A DNA stretch of 5,456 nucleotides from Acidobacteriota bacterium. Its GTDB lineage: Bacteria > Acidobacteriota > Terriglobia > Acidiferrales > UBA7541. Shown here one piece after another: positions 1 through 5,456 of this stretch. The stretch is from assembly GCA_003153585.1 (NCBI GenBank), contig PLZZ01000130.1, positions 14,504 to 19,959 on the forward strand, in the 5' to 3' direction. The first letter of the stretch is position 1, and each line of letters begins with the position of its first letter. The notes below the pieces were generated by a model. It did not search any database, was not told the DNA's origin, and worked only from the letters and a program-made list of their open reading frames with translations. A program made the position numbers and the translations under genes.

Positions 1-239
1 GTTTTATCGCGCACAGCGGCGCCGACTTTTTCGCCGATGAAAAGCATGGGAGCTTCGTCGCGTTCGCCTTCGCCAATGACGATGGTGCCGTCCATGCCAA
101 CCGAATCCATTTCCGAGCGCATGGCCTCGACGGCCATCTGATCGGATTTGTGGCGGTCCCCGAGACCCATGGTATGGGCCGAAGCGATGGCGGCTTGCTC
201 CACTACGCGCAAGAATTCCAGACTGAGTGCTTTCTCCAT
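1..239 (-). CDS. glpX: Fructose-1,6-bisphosphatase class II (GlpX), N-terminal part
   Basis: This is the first 79 codons of a class II fructose-1,6-bisphosphatase, which removes the 1-phosphate from fructose-1,6-bisphosphate in gluconeogenesis (in cyanobacterial relatives also sedoheptulose-1,7-bisphosphate). The gene continues past the left edge, so about three quarters of a usual 320-340 residue protein is missing. I translated it directly: it opens [20 protein letters not shown], contains SDQMAVEAM (residues 32-40) and the family signature [12 protein letters not shown] (55-66), followed by FIGEKVG. Asp33 and Glu57 fall at the same positions as the metal/active-site residues of E. coli GlpX. 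The VVEQAAIAS and DQMAVEAM wording is closer, from memory, to cyanobacterial-type GlpX than to E. coli GlpX. The start at 239 is supported by an AGGAG ribosome-binding site five bases upstream (245-249). A probable promoter of its own lies at 309-335, so it need not depend on the upstream gcdH-DUF711 unit. The family is confident; the full length is unseen. Confidence 0.93.
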   Translation of the reverse strand, partial: MEKALSLEFLRVVEQAAIASAHTMGLGDRHKSDQMAVEAMRSEMDSVGMDGTIVIGEGERDEAPMLFIGEKVGAAVRDK

Positions 240-270
240 TAGTGCTCCTGAAGTACGAGAATGAATCCGA

Positions 271-301
271 GCGGCGGGGACAGCCGCCACGCGGGCGCCC
301 G
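271..301 (-). promoter_or_regulatory. GC-rich leader of glpX with hairpin and 10-bp palindrome
   Basis: The presumed 5' leader of glpX contains an inverted repeat GCGGC-7-GCCGC (271-275 with 283-287), able to form a small stem-loop in RNA, and directly beside the predicted transcription start a perfect 10-base palindrome CGGGCGCCCG (292-301). No T-run follows the hairpin, so it does not read as an intrinsic terminator. Whether it controls expression or merely reflects GC-rich DNA cannot be told from one sequence. Confidence 0.25.
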
Positions 302-308
302 GGGGCCT

Positions 309-335
309 ATCATAATCCAATTAGGATGTTTTCAA
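309..335 (-). promoter_or_regulatory. Candidate sigma-70-type promoter for glpX
   Basis: Reading the minus strand, TTGAAA (330-335, five of six to TTGACA) is followed after 15 bases by TATGAT (309-314, five of six to TATAAT). The spacer is shorter than the ideal 17; an alternative -35, TTGTTT four bases further upstream, would give 19. The predicted transcript starts near 302, leaving a leader of about 60 bases. The spacer contains the inverted repeat ATCC-N5-GGAT (316-328 region), which could be an operator. Predicted by eye only. Confidence 0.4.
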
Positions 336-371
336 ACAAGGCGAAGTCTCGAAAGCGATTTCTTGCTGTGG

Positions 372-1631
372 TCAGGGCAACGGTTGAATTTTTGCATTCA
401 CAAGAAAGGGATCGTCGAATTCGGTTTGATCGCCAGCTTTCTTTCCGGCTACGGGCAGCAGGCGGGCAGAAAGCGGCTTGTGCCATTTCACGGAAAGGCT
501 GGTGACGTCGCCGAGAATCTTGGCGAGCTGATCGTTGGAGACGTCGCCGGGAAGCGGAATGACGTCAAGGCCTGTACCGCAGACCGCGGAGTAGGAAAGC
601 ATTTCATCGAGTGAGAGACGTCCTTCGCTCCAGCGCTGCGAGAGGACGGAGTCTTCGAGGACCGGCAGCATCAGGCCGGAATAGCCGGCTTGCGTGACGG
701 GGATGGACTTGAGAGCGCGGGTGATCAGCGCGGTGGTGGTCAGCGTTCCACTGGAGCCCATGGGCGCTCCGAGGAAATTCTCGATTGCGCGGCCGATGGA
801 AACATCTTTCAGTCCCGCAGGCGAGAGATCGATTCCGCCGTATGTCCAGCCGCTGCTCTGGCTGATTTCCTTCGCGGTCTTTTCGACTTGTTGAGCGTAG
901 GTGGTTAAAGAGGCTTTCAAGTGCTCCTCTGCAAGTTCGGGGGACTTCGTAGAGGCAAGAGCATCGGCCACGACATTGGCGGACTGCAAGCCTATGGCGA
1001 AGCGCTTGCCTTCGCTCGCGAGATACGATGCGGGATAAAACGGAGTGCCGTCCGGAACGAAGGAGGAAGTGGTGAAGTTGAAATTCCCCTGGCTGTGCAA
1101 GGTGTTGGCTTCCAGATACTTCATCACGCCTGCGGCGGATTGAATGGATTTCCAGTGGATACCGTCCTCGCCGCCGATGAAGATGGAGCCTTCCAAAGTT
1201 TTTGCATTGGCAAGAATTTTTCCGAGCAACTCCGCTTCGCGCGGGTCGTCGGTGTCTTTCATCATGGCCGGACCGATGGAGGCGTCGAAGCCTTCTTTTA
1301 TCGCCAGCGCGTCATACTCGCGGAAGAAGGCGAGAGTTTGTTCTTCGGAAAGATCGCGCGTGTATTCGGGGAAAGGCTGCGTGGTGATGCGAATCGTCTG
1401 AACTTCGTATCCGGATTTTTCATAGGCGGCTTTAGCGTCGCGCAGAAATTTCAGGGCGTCTTGAATCTGATCTTTGTAGCGGGCGCGGTCGAGGCGAACG
1501 AAAGCCGTGATTGCGCGAATTTTCGGTCTTGAAGCAGATTCGGATGCGCTTTGAGCCTTCCCCGCAGGTGCAATTAACAGAAGCGAGAAGAGAAGAGCAG
1601 TAGCGGCGCGAAACTTATTTTGGGCGCTCAT
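372..1631 (-). CDS. DUF711 family protein with N-terminal signal peptide
   Basis: A 419-residue member of the DUF711 family (Pfam PF05167, related to the UPF0210 'PFL family' proteins), whose biochemical role is unestablished. Family hallmarks seen: KIRAITAFVRLDR at the domain start (37-49), VQTIRITTQPFPE (77-89), NFTTSSF...PFYPASY (185-203), GGIDLSPAG (265-273), CGTGLDVIPLPGD with Cys351 (351-363) and KPLSARLLPVAGKKAGD near the C-terminus (385-401). The domain looks complete. Residues 1-26 form a Sec-type signal: Lys6/Arg8, a hydrophobic core TALLFSLLLIAPA, and a likely cleavage site after GKA at 26. No lipobox cysteine is present. No ATG, GTG or TTG codon occurs in frame between the start and the domain, so the hydrophobic segment cannot be a mis-called start. 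The ATG shares its A with the TGA of gcdH (TGATG) and only a weak Shine-Dalgarno precedes it, implying translational coupling and co-transcription. Export to the periplasm or outside is inferred. Confidence 0.85.
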   Translation of the reverse strand: MSAQNKFRAATALLFSLLLIAPAGKAQSASESASRPKIRAITAFVRLDRARYKDQIQDALKFLRDAKAAYEKSGYEVQTIRITTQPFPEYTRDLSEEQTLAFFREYDALAIKEGFDASIGPAMMKDTDDPREAELLGKILANAKTLEGSIFIGGEDGIHWKSIQSAAGVMKYLEANTLHSQGNFNFTTSSFVPDGTPFYPASYLASEGKRFAIGLQSANVVADALASTKSPELAEEHLKASLTTYAQQVEKTAKEISQSSGWTYGGIDLSPAGLKDVSIGRAIENFLGAPMGSSGTLTTTALITRALKSIPVTQAGYSGLMLPVLEDSVLSQRWSEGRLSLDEMLSYSAVCGTGLDVIPLPGDVSNDQLAKILGDVTSLSVKWHKPLSARLLPVAGKKAGDQTEFDDPFLVNAKIQPLP

Positions 1632-2800
1632 CAGAAAGCCGAGATTCCGGTGATGCGCTCGCCGATGATGAGCTTGTGGATGTCGTGCGTGCCTTCGTAG
1701 GTGTAGACGGACTCAATGTTGTTCATGTGGCGCATGACGCAGTAATCGTCCACGATGCCGTTTGCGCCAAGAATTTCGCGGGCTCTGCTGGCGGATTCGC
1801 GCGCTACCCACACGTTATTCATTTTCATCATGGAAATGTGGGATGGGTGCACGCGGCCCTTATCTTTCAATCTGCCGACCTGTAGGGCGAGGAACTGCGC
1901 TTTGGTGATCTCGGTGATCATCCAGACGAGTTTTTCCTGAACGAGCTGGTGCGAAGCGATGGGCTTGTTGTCGAATTGTTTGCGCTGCTTGGCATAGGTG
2001 AGCGCGGTGTCGTAACAGGCCATGGCCGCGCCGATGCCGCCCCAGCCGATTCCGTAGCGCGCCTGATTCAGGCAGGAAAGCGGACCCTTCAGGCCTTCGA
2101 CGCCGGGGAGAAGATTTTCGGCAGGGATTTTGCAATCGGTCATCGCCAGGCCGGAAGTGACCGAAGCACGCAGCGAATATTTTCCGTGAACGTCCCAGGC
2201 TTTGTATCCAGGAGTGCCTTTTTCAACGAGGAAGCCGCGAATTTTGTCGTCTTCGGTTTTTGCCCAGATGACGGCGACGTCTGAGATGGAGCCGTTGGTG
2301 ATCCACATCTTTTCGCCGTTCAGGATGTAGCTGTCGCCTTTTTTTACGGCGCGCGCCAGCATGCCACCGGGATTCGAGCCGAATTGAGGTTCGGTGAGAC
2401 CGAAGCAGCCGATTGCTTTTCCCTGTTGCAACAGCGGAAGCCATTTGTCTTTCTGCGCGTCGGAGCCGAATGCGTGGATGGGATACATCACGAGCGCGGA
2501 CTGAACGGAAACAAAGCTGCGCAAGCCGGAATCGCCGCGTTCAAGTTCCTGGGTGACCAAGCCGTATTCGACGTTGGACATTCCCGCGCAGCCGTAGCCT
2601 TTCAGGCTGGCGCCGAAAAGACCGAGATCGGCCATTTGCGGGACGAGTTGCACCGGAAATTTTCCTTCGCGGTTGTACTGCTCGATGATGGGCATGATGG
2701 CGTCATCGACGAACTGACGAGCGGTTTGGCGAGCAAGTTTTTCCTCGTCGCTCAGCAGGGAATCGAAGTCGAGGAAATCGACCCCGGGGAATGATGGCAT
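1631..2800 (-). CDS. gcdH: Glutaryl-CoA dehydrogenase (acyl-CoA dehydrogenase family)
   Basis: A 389-residue FAD enzyme that oxidises glutaryl-CoA and decarboxylates it to crotonyl-CoA, passing electrons to ETF, in the cytoplasmic catabolism of lysine, tryptophan or aromatics. It is full length for the family. Signatures: SLKGYGCAG (65-73), ELERGDSGLRS (85-95), FGLTEPQFGS (133-142), WITNG (166-170), GKYSLRAS (206-213), CLNQARYGI (243-251), and the diagnostic TYEGTHDIH (367-375) with catalytic Glu369. Glu87, Arg94 and Ser95 match human GCDH substrate-carboxylate residues even in numbering. Glu87 and Tyr368 together are the pattern of decarboxylating enzymes rather than the non-decarboxylating type of some anaerobes. 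An Asn (N143) replaces the Asp of human LTEPNSGSD. The start at 2800 is chosen because AAGGAG lies seven bases upstream; an in-frame extension to 3031 has no homology and would overlap the divergent gene. It heads a unit with the DUF711 gene. Confidence 0.93.
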   Translation of the reverse strand: MPSFPGVDFLDFDSLLSDEEKLARQTARQFVDDAIMPIIEQYNREGKFPVQLVPQMADLGLFGASLKGYGCAGMSNVEYGLVTQELERGDSGLRSFVSVQSALVMYPIHAFGSDAQKDKWLPLLQQGKAIGCFGLTEPQFGSNPGGMLARAVKKGDSYILNGEKMWITNGSISDVAVIWAKTEDDKIRGFLVEKGTPGYKAWDVHGKYSLRASVTSGLAMTDCKIPAENLLPGVEGLKGPLSCLNQARYGIGWGGIGAAMACYDTALTYAKQRKQFDNKPIASHQLVQEKLVWMITEITKAQFLALQVGRLKDKGRVHPSHISMMKMNNVWVARESASRAREILGANGIVDDYCVMRHMNNIESVYTYEGTHDIHKLIIGERITGISAF

Positions 2801-2807
2801 CAAATGT

Positions 2808-2813
2808 CTCCTT
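2808..2813 (-). promoter_or_regulatory. Strong ribosome-binding site deciding the gcdH start
   Basis: On the minus strand the sequence is AAGGAG followed by seven bases and ATG. It fixes the start of glutaryl-CoA dehydrogenase at 2800 and argues against the longer open frame that reaches 3031. Confidence 0.8.
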
Positions 2814-2878
2814 GAAGAATACGGACGGCTAGCCATTGCGACGCACGGAGAAGACTTCGCCACAGCGGCCAAACGGAC

Positions 2879-2908
2879 ATTGTATCGAACCCACGGCCTG
2901 CCGCGCCA
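2879..2908 (-). promoter_or_regulatory. Candidate promoter for the gcdH-DUF711 unit
   Basis: On the minus strand TACAAT (2879-2884) is five of six to the -10 consensus. TGGCGC (2903-2908), 18 bases upstream, is only three of six to a -35, so activator help or another sigma factor is possible. The predicted start near 2872 would give a leader of about 70 bases. The rest of the 209-base divergent gap (2801-3009) shows no RNA gene, obvious terminator or convincing operator. Confidence 0.3.
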
Positions 2909-2956
2909 GCGAGACCCGTTCCAGAGACATTGCAACTCATGGGTTCTCGAATCGGC

Positions 2957-2986
2957 TTCCCGCGGTGACTGTTTGTGACTTAAGAT
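2957..2986 (+). promoter_or_regulatory. Weak candidate promoter for the CPBP protease gene
   Basis: TAAGAT (2981-2986) resembles a -10 box, but the best -35 at a permitted distance, TTCCCG (2957-2962, 18-base spacer), is poor. If real, the transcript would start near 2993 with a leader of under 20 bases, consistent with the lack of a good ribosome-binding site before 3010. Confidence 0.2.
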
Positions 2987-3009
2987 GCCGCGACCATTGG
3001 CAATAGAAG

Positions 3010-3906
3010 ATGGCGGAATCGCACAACCCATTTCCGGAAGGTGGCAGCGGAGCAGACAGCGCTCGGTCTTTGCAGGAGCGGCTGCTTGCGACGGGCCGGT
3101 TCGCCCTTTTTGCGGTGATAGTTTTCGCGTTTCTGAAAATTCTGGGTTTTCTTACTTCTTCGATTAATGCTCGCCTGCACGCACTTTATTGGTCGGCGCT
3201 GTTCGGCAACGCGGTGGTTGTAATCGCTGCGTTTGCCGCGACGGCCGTCATGGCCCGTCTGGACCAGCGGGCGTTTGGCTACTACGGGCTGGGCAAGAGT
3301 CCATGCGGAAAAAGATTTGGGAGCGGTGTTGCGTGCGGCTTTGTGGCGCTCACCGCGCTACTGGTGGCGCTGCGGCTGAGTGGGATGTATTTCTTCGGGA
3401 ATGCCATCACGCATGGCGAGGCGCTAGCAGGTTATGCGCTGGTATATGCGACTCTGTTTTTCGTCGTCGCTCTGGGAGAGGAGACGCTATTTCGCGGCTA
3501 CGCGCTGGTTTCGCTGACGGAAGCCATATCGTTTTGGCCGGCTGCTATTGTGCTGGGAATTATTTTCGGGGCGAGCCATTCGCATCACGGGCAGGAGTCG
3601 TACGCGGGATTAATTTTCGCCGGGCTATATGGTGTCGTACTTTCTTATTCATTCCTTCGAAGCGGGTCGTTGTGGTTCGCAATCGGTCTTCACGCGATGT
3701 GGGATTTCGCGCAGAGTTTTATTTATGGCGTGCCGGACAGCGGAGTGATCGTCCCGGGAAGCTGGCTGGCTCCGAGGGTTCATGGGCCAATCTGGATTAC
3801 GGGAGGATCTGCCGGCCCGGAAGGAAGCTACCTGATGATTTTCGTCTTCGCCGGGATCGCAATCGCGATTAGGAGGCTTTATCCGCAGTCTCGTTCTCAG
3901 ATGTAA
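3010..3906 (+). CDS. CPBP family intramembrane glutamic-type endopeptidase (CAAX protease / Abi family)
   Basis: A 298-residue polytopic inner-membrane protein of the CPBP (Abi, Rce1-like) family. Members cleave within or near the membrane; most bacterial substrates are unknown. The three family motifs occur in order: EETLFRG with Glu157, Glu158 and Arg162; FGASH with His190; and HAMWD with His228 and Asp232, where many relatives have Asn. The catalytic set therefore looks intact. Hydrophobic segments lie near residues 31-50, 64-84, 108-128, 140-156, 174-190, 200-215, 219-236 and 274-288. Between the last two, a polar loop (VPDSG...HGPIWITGGSAGPEGS, about 241-273) resembles one I recall in a recurring subset of the family. 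The start at 3010 is the first possible one after an in-frame TAG at 3004-3006, but it lacks a clear ribosome-binding site; a few residues more or less are possible. It is divergent from gcdH and convergent with the VOC gene, so probably monocistronic. No bacteriocin or immunity partner is visible. Confidence 0.88.
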   Translation: MAESHNPFPEGGSGADSARSLQERLLATGRFALFAVIVFAFLKILGFLTSSINARLHALYWSALFGNAVVVIAAFAATAVMARLDQRAFGYYGLGKSPCGKRFGSGVACGFVALTALLVALRLSGMYFFGNAITHGEALAGYALVYATLFFVVALGEETLFRGYALVSLTEAISFWPAAIVLGIIFGASHSHHGQESYAGLIFAGLYGVVLSYSFLRSGSLWFAIGLHAMWDFAQSFIYGVPDSGVIVPGSWLAPRVHGPIWITGGSAGPEGSYLMIFVFAGIAIAIRRLYPQSRSQM

Positions 3907-3930
3907 CTCCCGAACCCATCGTTTCCCGTA

Positions 3931-4395
3931 CTAGCTCTGTTTAGGAGCATTGGGGTCGAGGCCGTACCAGGCCTTCCATTGATGCTGGGTCTTCTGATCG
4001 GCTGGCCACTGAAAGCATAGGCCGTAGCCGTCGGGATCGGTGACGTACAACTGCTTCATGCCGTAGGGCGCGACGGCCGGCTCTTTCACACTGAGACCAT
4101 GAGCGCGGAGATGCCGGTAAGCGCCGTCCAGATCTTCGCAACCGAAGAAGAGAGCGGTGTCGTTATGCGCGGCCACGCGAGCGGGATCGGGGGCGGCTGG
4201 CCGTTGATCATCTTCGTAAGCAGTGTTGAGCATTATTTCCACGCCATTCAGTTTGAGGAGCGCCCAACCGAAGTGGTCTCCGGGGCGAGAGGTGGTGACA
4301 AGTTCGAAGCCGAGTATGTCGCGGTAGAAGTGGACGGCGGTGGGCATGTCGAAAACCTGGAGCAGGGGAGCGAGACCTCTGATATTAATTGCCAT
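3931..4395 (-). CDS. VOC family protein (glyoxalase / bleomycin-resistance-like)
   Basis: A 154-residue cytoplasmic protein of the vicinal oxygen chelate fold, made of two beta-alpha-beta-beta-beta modules (about residues 6-62 and 78-131). Visible signatures are LAPLLQVFDMPTAVHFYRDILGFEL (8-32 region), GWALLKLNGVEIML (43-56), and LYVTDPDGYGLCFQW (116-130). Where metal-dependent glyoxalases end DPDGN-LIEL with a metal-ligand Glu, this protein has Cys127 (DPDGYGLCF). With no clear His/Glu set elsewhere it resembles the non-catalytic, ligand-binding bleomycin-resistance type; the substrate cannot be named. A short charged tail (AWYGLDPNAPKQS) follows the fold. The start at 4395 is chosen over an upstream in-frame ATG at 4419 because GGAGG sits five bases before it and homology begins at once. 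Its stop is 24 bases from the end of the convergent protease gene; no terminator hairpin is visible between them. Confidence 0.85.
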   Translation of the reverse strand: MAINIRGLAPLLQVFDMPTAVHFYRDILGFELVTTSRPGDHFGWALLKLNGVEIMLNTAYEDDQRPAAPDPARVAAHNDTALFFGCEDLDGAYRHLRAHGLSVKEPAVAPYGMKQLYVTDPDGYGLCFQWPADQKTQHQWKAWYGLDPNAPKQS

Positions 4396-4400
4396 AGAAT

Positions 4401-4405
4401 CCTCC
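4401..4405 (-). promoter_or_regulatory. Ribosome-binding site deciding the VOC gene start
   Basis: On the minus strand GGAGG is followed by five bases and the ATG at 4395. It selects this start over the in-frame ATG at 4419, which has no ribosome-binding site and would itself include this site in coding sequence. Confidence 0.75.
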
Positions 4406-4438
4406 GGTTCGCCGGGCATTGGAGCAGAGTCTTGCAGA

Positions 4439-4475
4439 CTGACTCAATAAGCAGCTAGCGGCAATAATGTATACT
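4439..4475 (+). promoter_or_regulatory. Candidate promoter for the multi-pass membrane protein gene
   Basis: CTGACT (4439-4444, four of six to -35) is followed after 18 bases by AATAAT (4463-4468, five of six to -10). An overlapping second -10, TATACT (4470-4475), has no good -35. The palindrome GTATAC (4469-4474) also offers a weak -10 on the minus strand (TATACA, with TTGTGC upstream), so the divergent VOC gene may share this 108-base control region (4396-4503). Eye-based prediction. Confidence 0.3.
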
Positions 4476-4503
4476 TCTGGCCAAAACTTGCACAAGGTGG
4501 GGT

Positions 4504-5456
4504 ATGAATCGATCGGTTGGCGTGACGGTGACCGCAGTTATCGTGTTATTCGGCAGCGGTCTAACACTCCTGGCGGGAGTGATGATGCTTTTCGCTTCGT
4601 CCAGCGACCTTCCAATTCCTGAAAACCAAGTACATTTCTTGAAATATTTCATGGTTTTCCTTGCGCTCGTTTTGTTCGCGGCTGCGGCCTGGGGCATCGC
4701 GTCGGGAACGGGCCTGATGCGACTGCGAGAGTGGTCGAGAATCTCGATGCTGGTTTTCAGCGCATTGCTGCTTTTCGTTTGTATTCCCGGGCTTCTGATG
4801 TTCCTGTTCATGCCGTTCCCACCGCCGGGGACGGCTCCGAGTCCGGAAATGACGAAGGAGATGCTGGCGGCAACGCGGATTTTCATGGCAGTACTTTACG
4901 GAATCCTGGCGGCGCTGGGCGGTTGGTGGATTTACTTCTTCAACAAACGATCGACGAAGGACCAATTTCTGAAAGTGAGGATACCCGGGCTGGAGGGAAT
5001 GCCTGGAGCGGAGGTTATTTCGCCTTACGCGCGACCGCTGAGCATCACGCTGATCGCTTGGTGGCTGCTGATCAGCGGGTTCATCGGCGTGCTTGGTCTC
5101 TCGGTGAATCCGCCAGTTTTTTTTCTGGGATACTTTTTTAAGGGGACCTATGCGTCGGTGCTGATGCTGGCGCTCGCGTTGGTTCAGTCGCTTATAGGTT
5201 TTGGATTGCTGAAACTGAGGCCCTGGGGGCGCACGCTGGCGATTTACTATTTTCAGTTCTTGATTTTTAATTCGCTGACGATGGTGCTGATCCCGGGGAC
5301 GCAGGCGCGTTTCGAGCAGGCCATGAGCGAGATGTTGAGCGATATGCAGGGCACTTTGGGGACGCCGCCGTCCCCGATGCACGTTCCGATTTGGTTTGGC
5401 GTGATATTTGCGGTGCCGCTGCTGAGTTTGTTGCTGTGGATCGTGGTCAGCCGGAA
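4504..5456 (+). CDS. Multi-pass membrane protein of unknown function with two tandem four-helix modules (3' end off the window)
   Basis: The frame from the ATG at 4504 stays open to the right edge: 317 codons with no stop. I recognise no named family; the style (RSVGVTVTAVIVL opening, G-x-G-L-x-x-L-R-x-W-x-R motif) resembles hypothetical membrane proteins I associate with Acidobacteriota. Hydrophobic helices lie near residues 6-30, 46-70, 79-103, 124-146, 178-200, 206-235, 244-263 and 296-315. The protein is internally duplicated. RSVGVTVTAVIVL (3-15) matches RPLSITLIAWWLL (177-189); GTGLMRLREWSR (68-79) matches GFGLLKLRPWGR (232-243); APSPEM (111-116) matches TPPSPM (287-292); and the last helix of each copy ends W-I then basic residues. 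By this symmetry the stop should come soon after the window edge. AAGGT five bases before the ATG (4494-4498) serves as ribosome-binding site. A role in transport, sensing or membrane structure cannot be chosen. Confidence 0.8.
   Translation, partial: MNRSVGVTVTAVIVLFGSGLTLLAGVMMLFASSSDLPIPENQVHFLKYFMVFLALVLFAAAAWGIASGTGLMRLREWSRISMLVFSALLLFVCIPGLLMFLFMPFPPPGTAPSPEMTKEMLAATRIFMAVLYGILAALGGWWIYFFNKRSTKDQFLKVRIPGLEGMPGAEVISPYARPLSITLIAWWLLISGFIGVLGLSVNPPVFFLGYFFKGTYASVLMLALALVQSLIGFGLLKLRPWGRTLAIYYFQFLIFNSLTMVLIPGTQARFEQAMSEMLSDMQGTLGTPPSPMHVPIWFGVIFAVPLLSLLLWIVVSR

Noticed and set aside
921..1532. Plus-strand open frame of 203 codons
   Set aside because: It is the antisense shadow of the DUF711 gene, whose family motifs are clear. 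It has no ribosome-binding site or domain.
2384..2794. Plus-strand open frame of 136 codons opposite gcdH
   Set aside because: It is an antisense shadow of a strongly conserved enzyme-coding region, with no start signal.
2876..2932. Two GACATTG direct repeats exactly 50 bases apart in the gcdH upstream gap
   Set aside because: A seven-base repeat is short enough to occur by chance in this length, and one copy lies inside the candidate -10 region without symmetry.
2882..2965. T-loop-like sequences (GGTTCGATAC on the minus strand, GGTTCTCGAATC on the plus strand) hinting at a tRNA
   Set aside because: No acceptor stem, anticodon arm or D arm can be placed around either one.
2801..3031. N-terminal extension of 77 codons to the glutaryl-CoA dehydrogenase frame
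   Set aside because: It shows no family similarity, lies upstream of a strong ribosome-binding site and a well-placed ATG, and overlaps the start of the divergent protease gene.
3189..3872. Plus-strand open frame of 227 codons in another frame of the protease gene
   Set aside because: The overlapping frame carries all three CPBP motifs in order. This one is Arg/Cys-rich without any motif and begins inside that gene.
3907..3930. Possible bidirectional terminator between the convergent protease and VOC genes
   Set aside because: The 24 bases contain no inverted repeat with a T-run on either strand.
4561..5382. Minus-strand open frame of 273 codons, rich in Arg, Gln and His
   Set aside because: It lies wholly opposite the membrane protein gene. 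Its composition is what hydrophobic codons give when read in antisense, and it has no recognisable domain.

Overview
The window looks like an ordinary chromosomal stretch of a moderately GC-rich, aerobic, Gram-negative-type bacterium. The lineage is inferred: a multi-pass protein of a style I associate with Acidobacteriota (Terriglobia-like genomes), the CPBP protease subtype and the short gene blocks on both strands all point that way, but there is no rRNA or marker gene to settle it. I see no transposase, integrase, CRISPR array, tRNA or rRNA, and no base-composition break suggesting recent transfer.

Layout from left to right. Bases 1-239 (minus strand) hold the first 79 codons of a GlpX-type class II fructose-1,6-bisphosphatase; the rest lies off the left edge. 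A 132-base gap (240-371) carries its probable promoter and a GC-rich leader. Bases 372-2800 (minus strand) hold a compact two-gene unit: glutaryl-CoA dehydrogenase (gcdH, 1631-2800), then a DUF711 protein with a Sec-type signal peptide (372-1631), joined by a TGATG stop/start overlap. A 209-base divergent gap (2801-3009) separates this unit from a plus-strand CPBP-family intramembrane protease (3010-3906). That gene converges, across 24 bases, on a minus-strand VOC-fold (glyoxalase/bleomycin-resistance-like) protein (3931-4395). A 108-base divergent gap (4396-4503) leads to a plus-strand multi-pass membrane protein of unknown function (4504 onward) that runs off the right edge and is built from two tandem copies of a four-helix module.

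Functionally, GcdH converts glutaryl-CoA to crotonyl-CoA in lysine, tryptophan or aromatic catabolism, and GlpX serves gluconeogenesis. The two are both central carbon metabolism but probably have separate promoters. The DUF711 protein is translationally coupled to gcdH yet appears to be exported, so the two cannot simply act side by side in the cytoplasm; this is the least expected feature of the window. The CPBP, VOC and membrane-protein genes look like independent single-gene units. I found no convincing evidence for a new multi-gene defence or mobile system. The best leads are the gcdH-DUF711 pairing, the exported DUF711 protein and the duplicated membrane protein.
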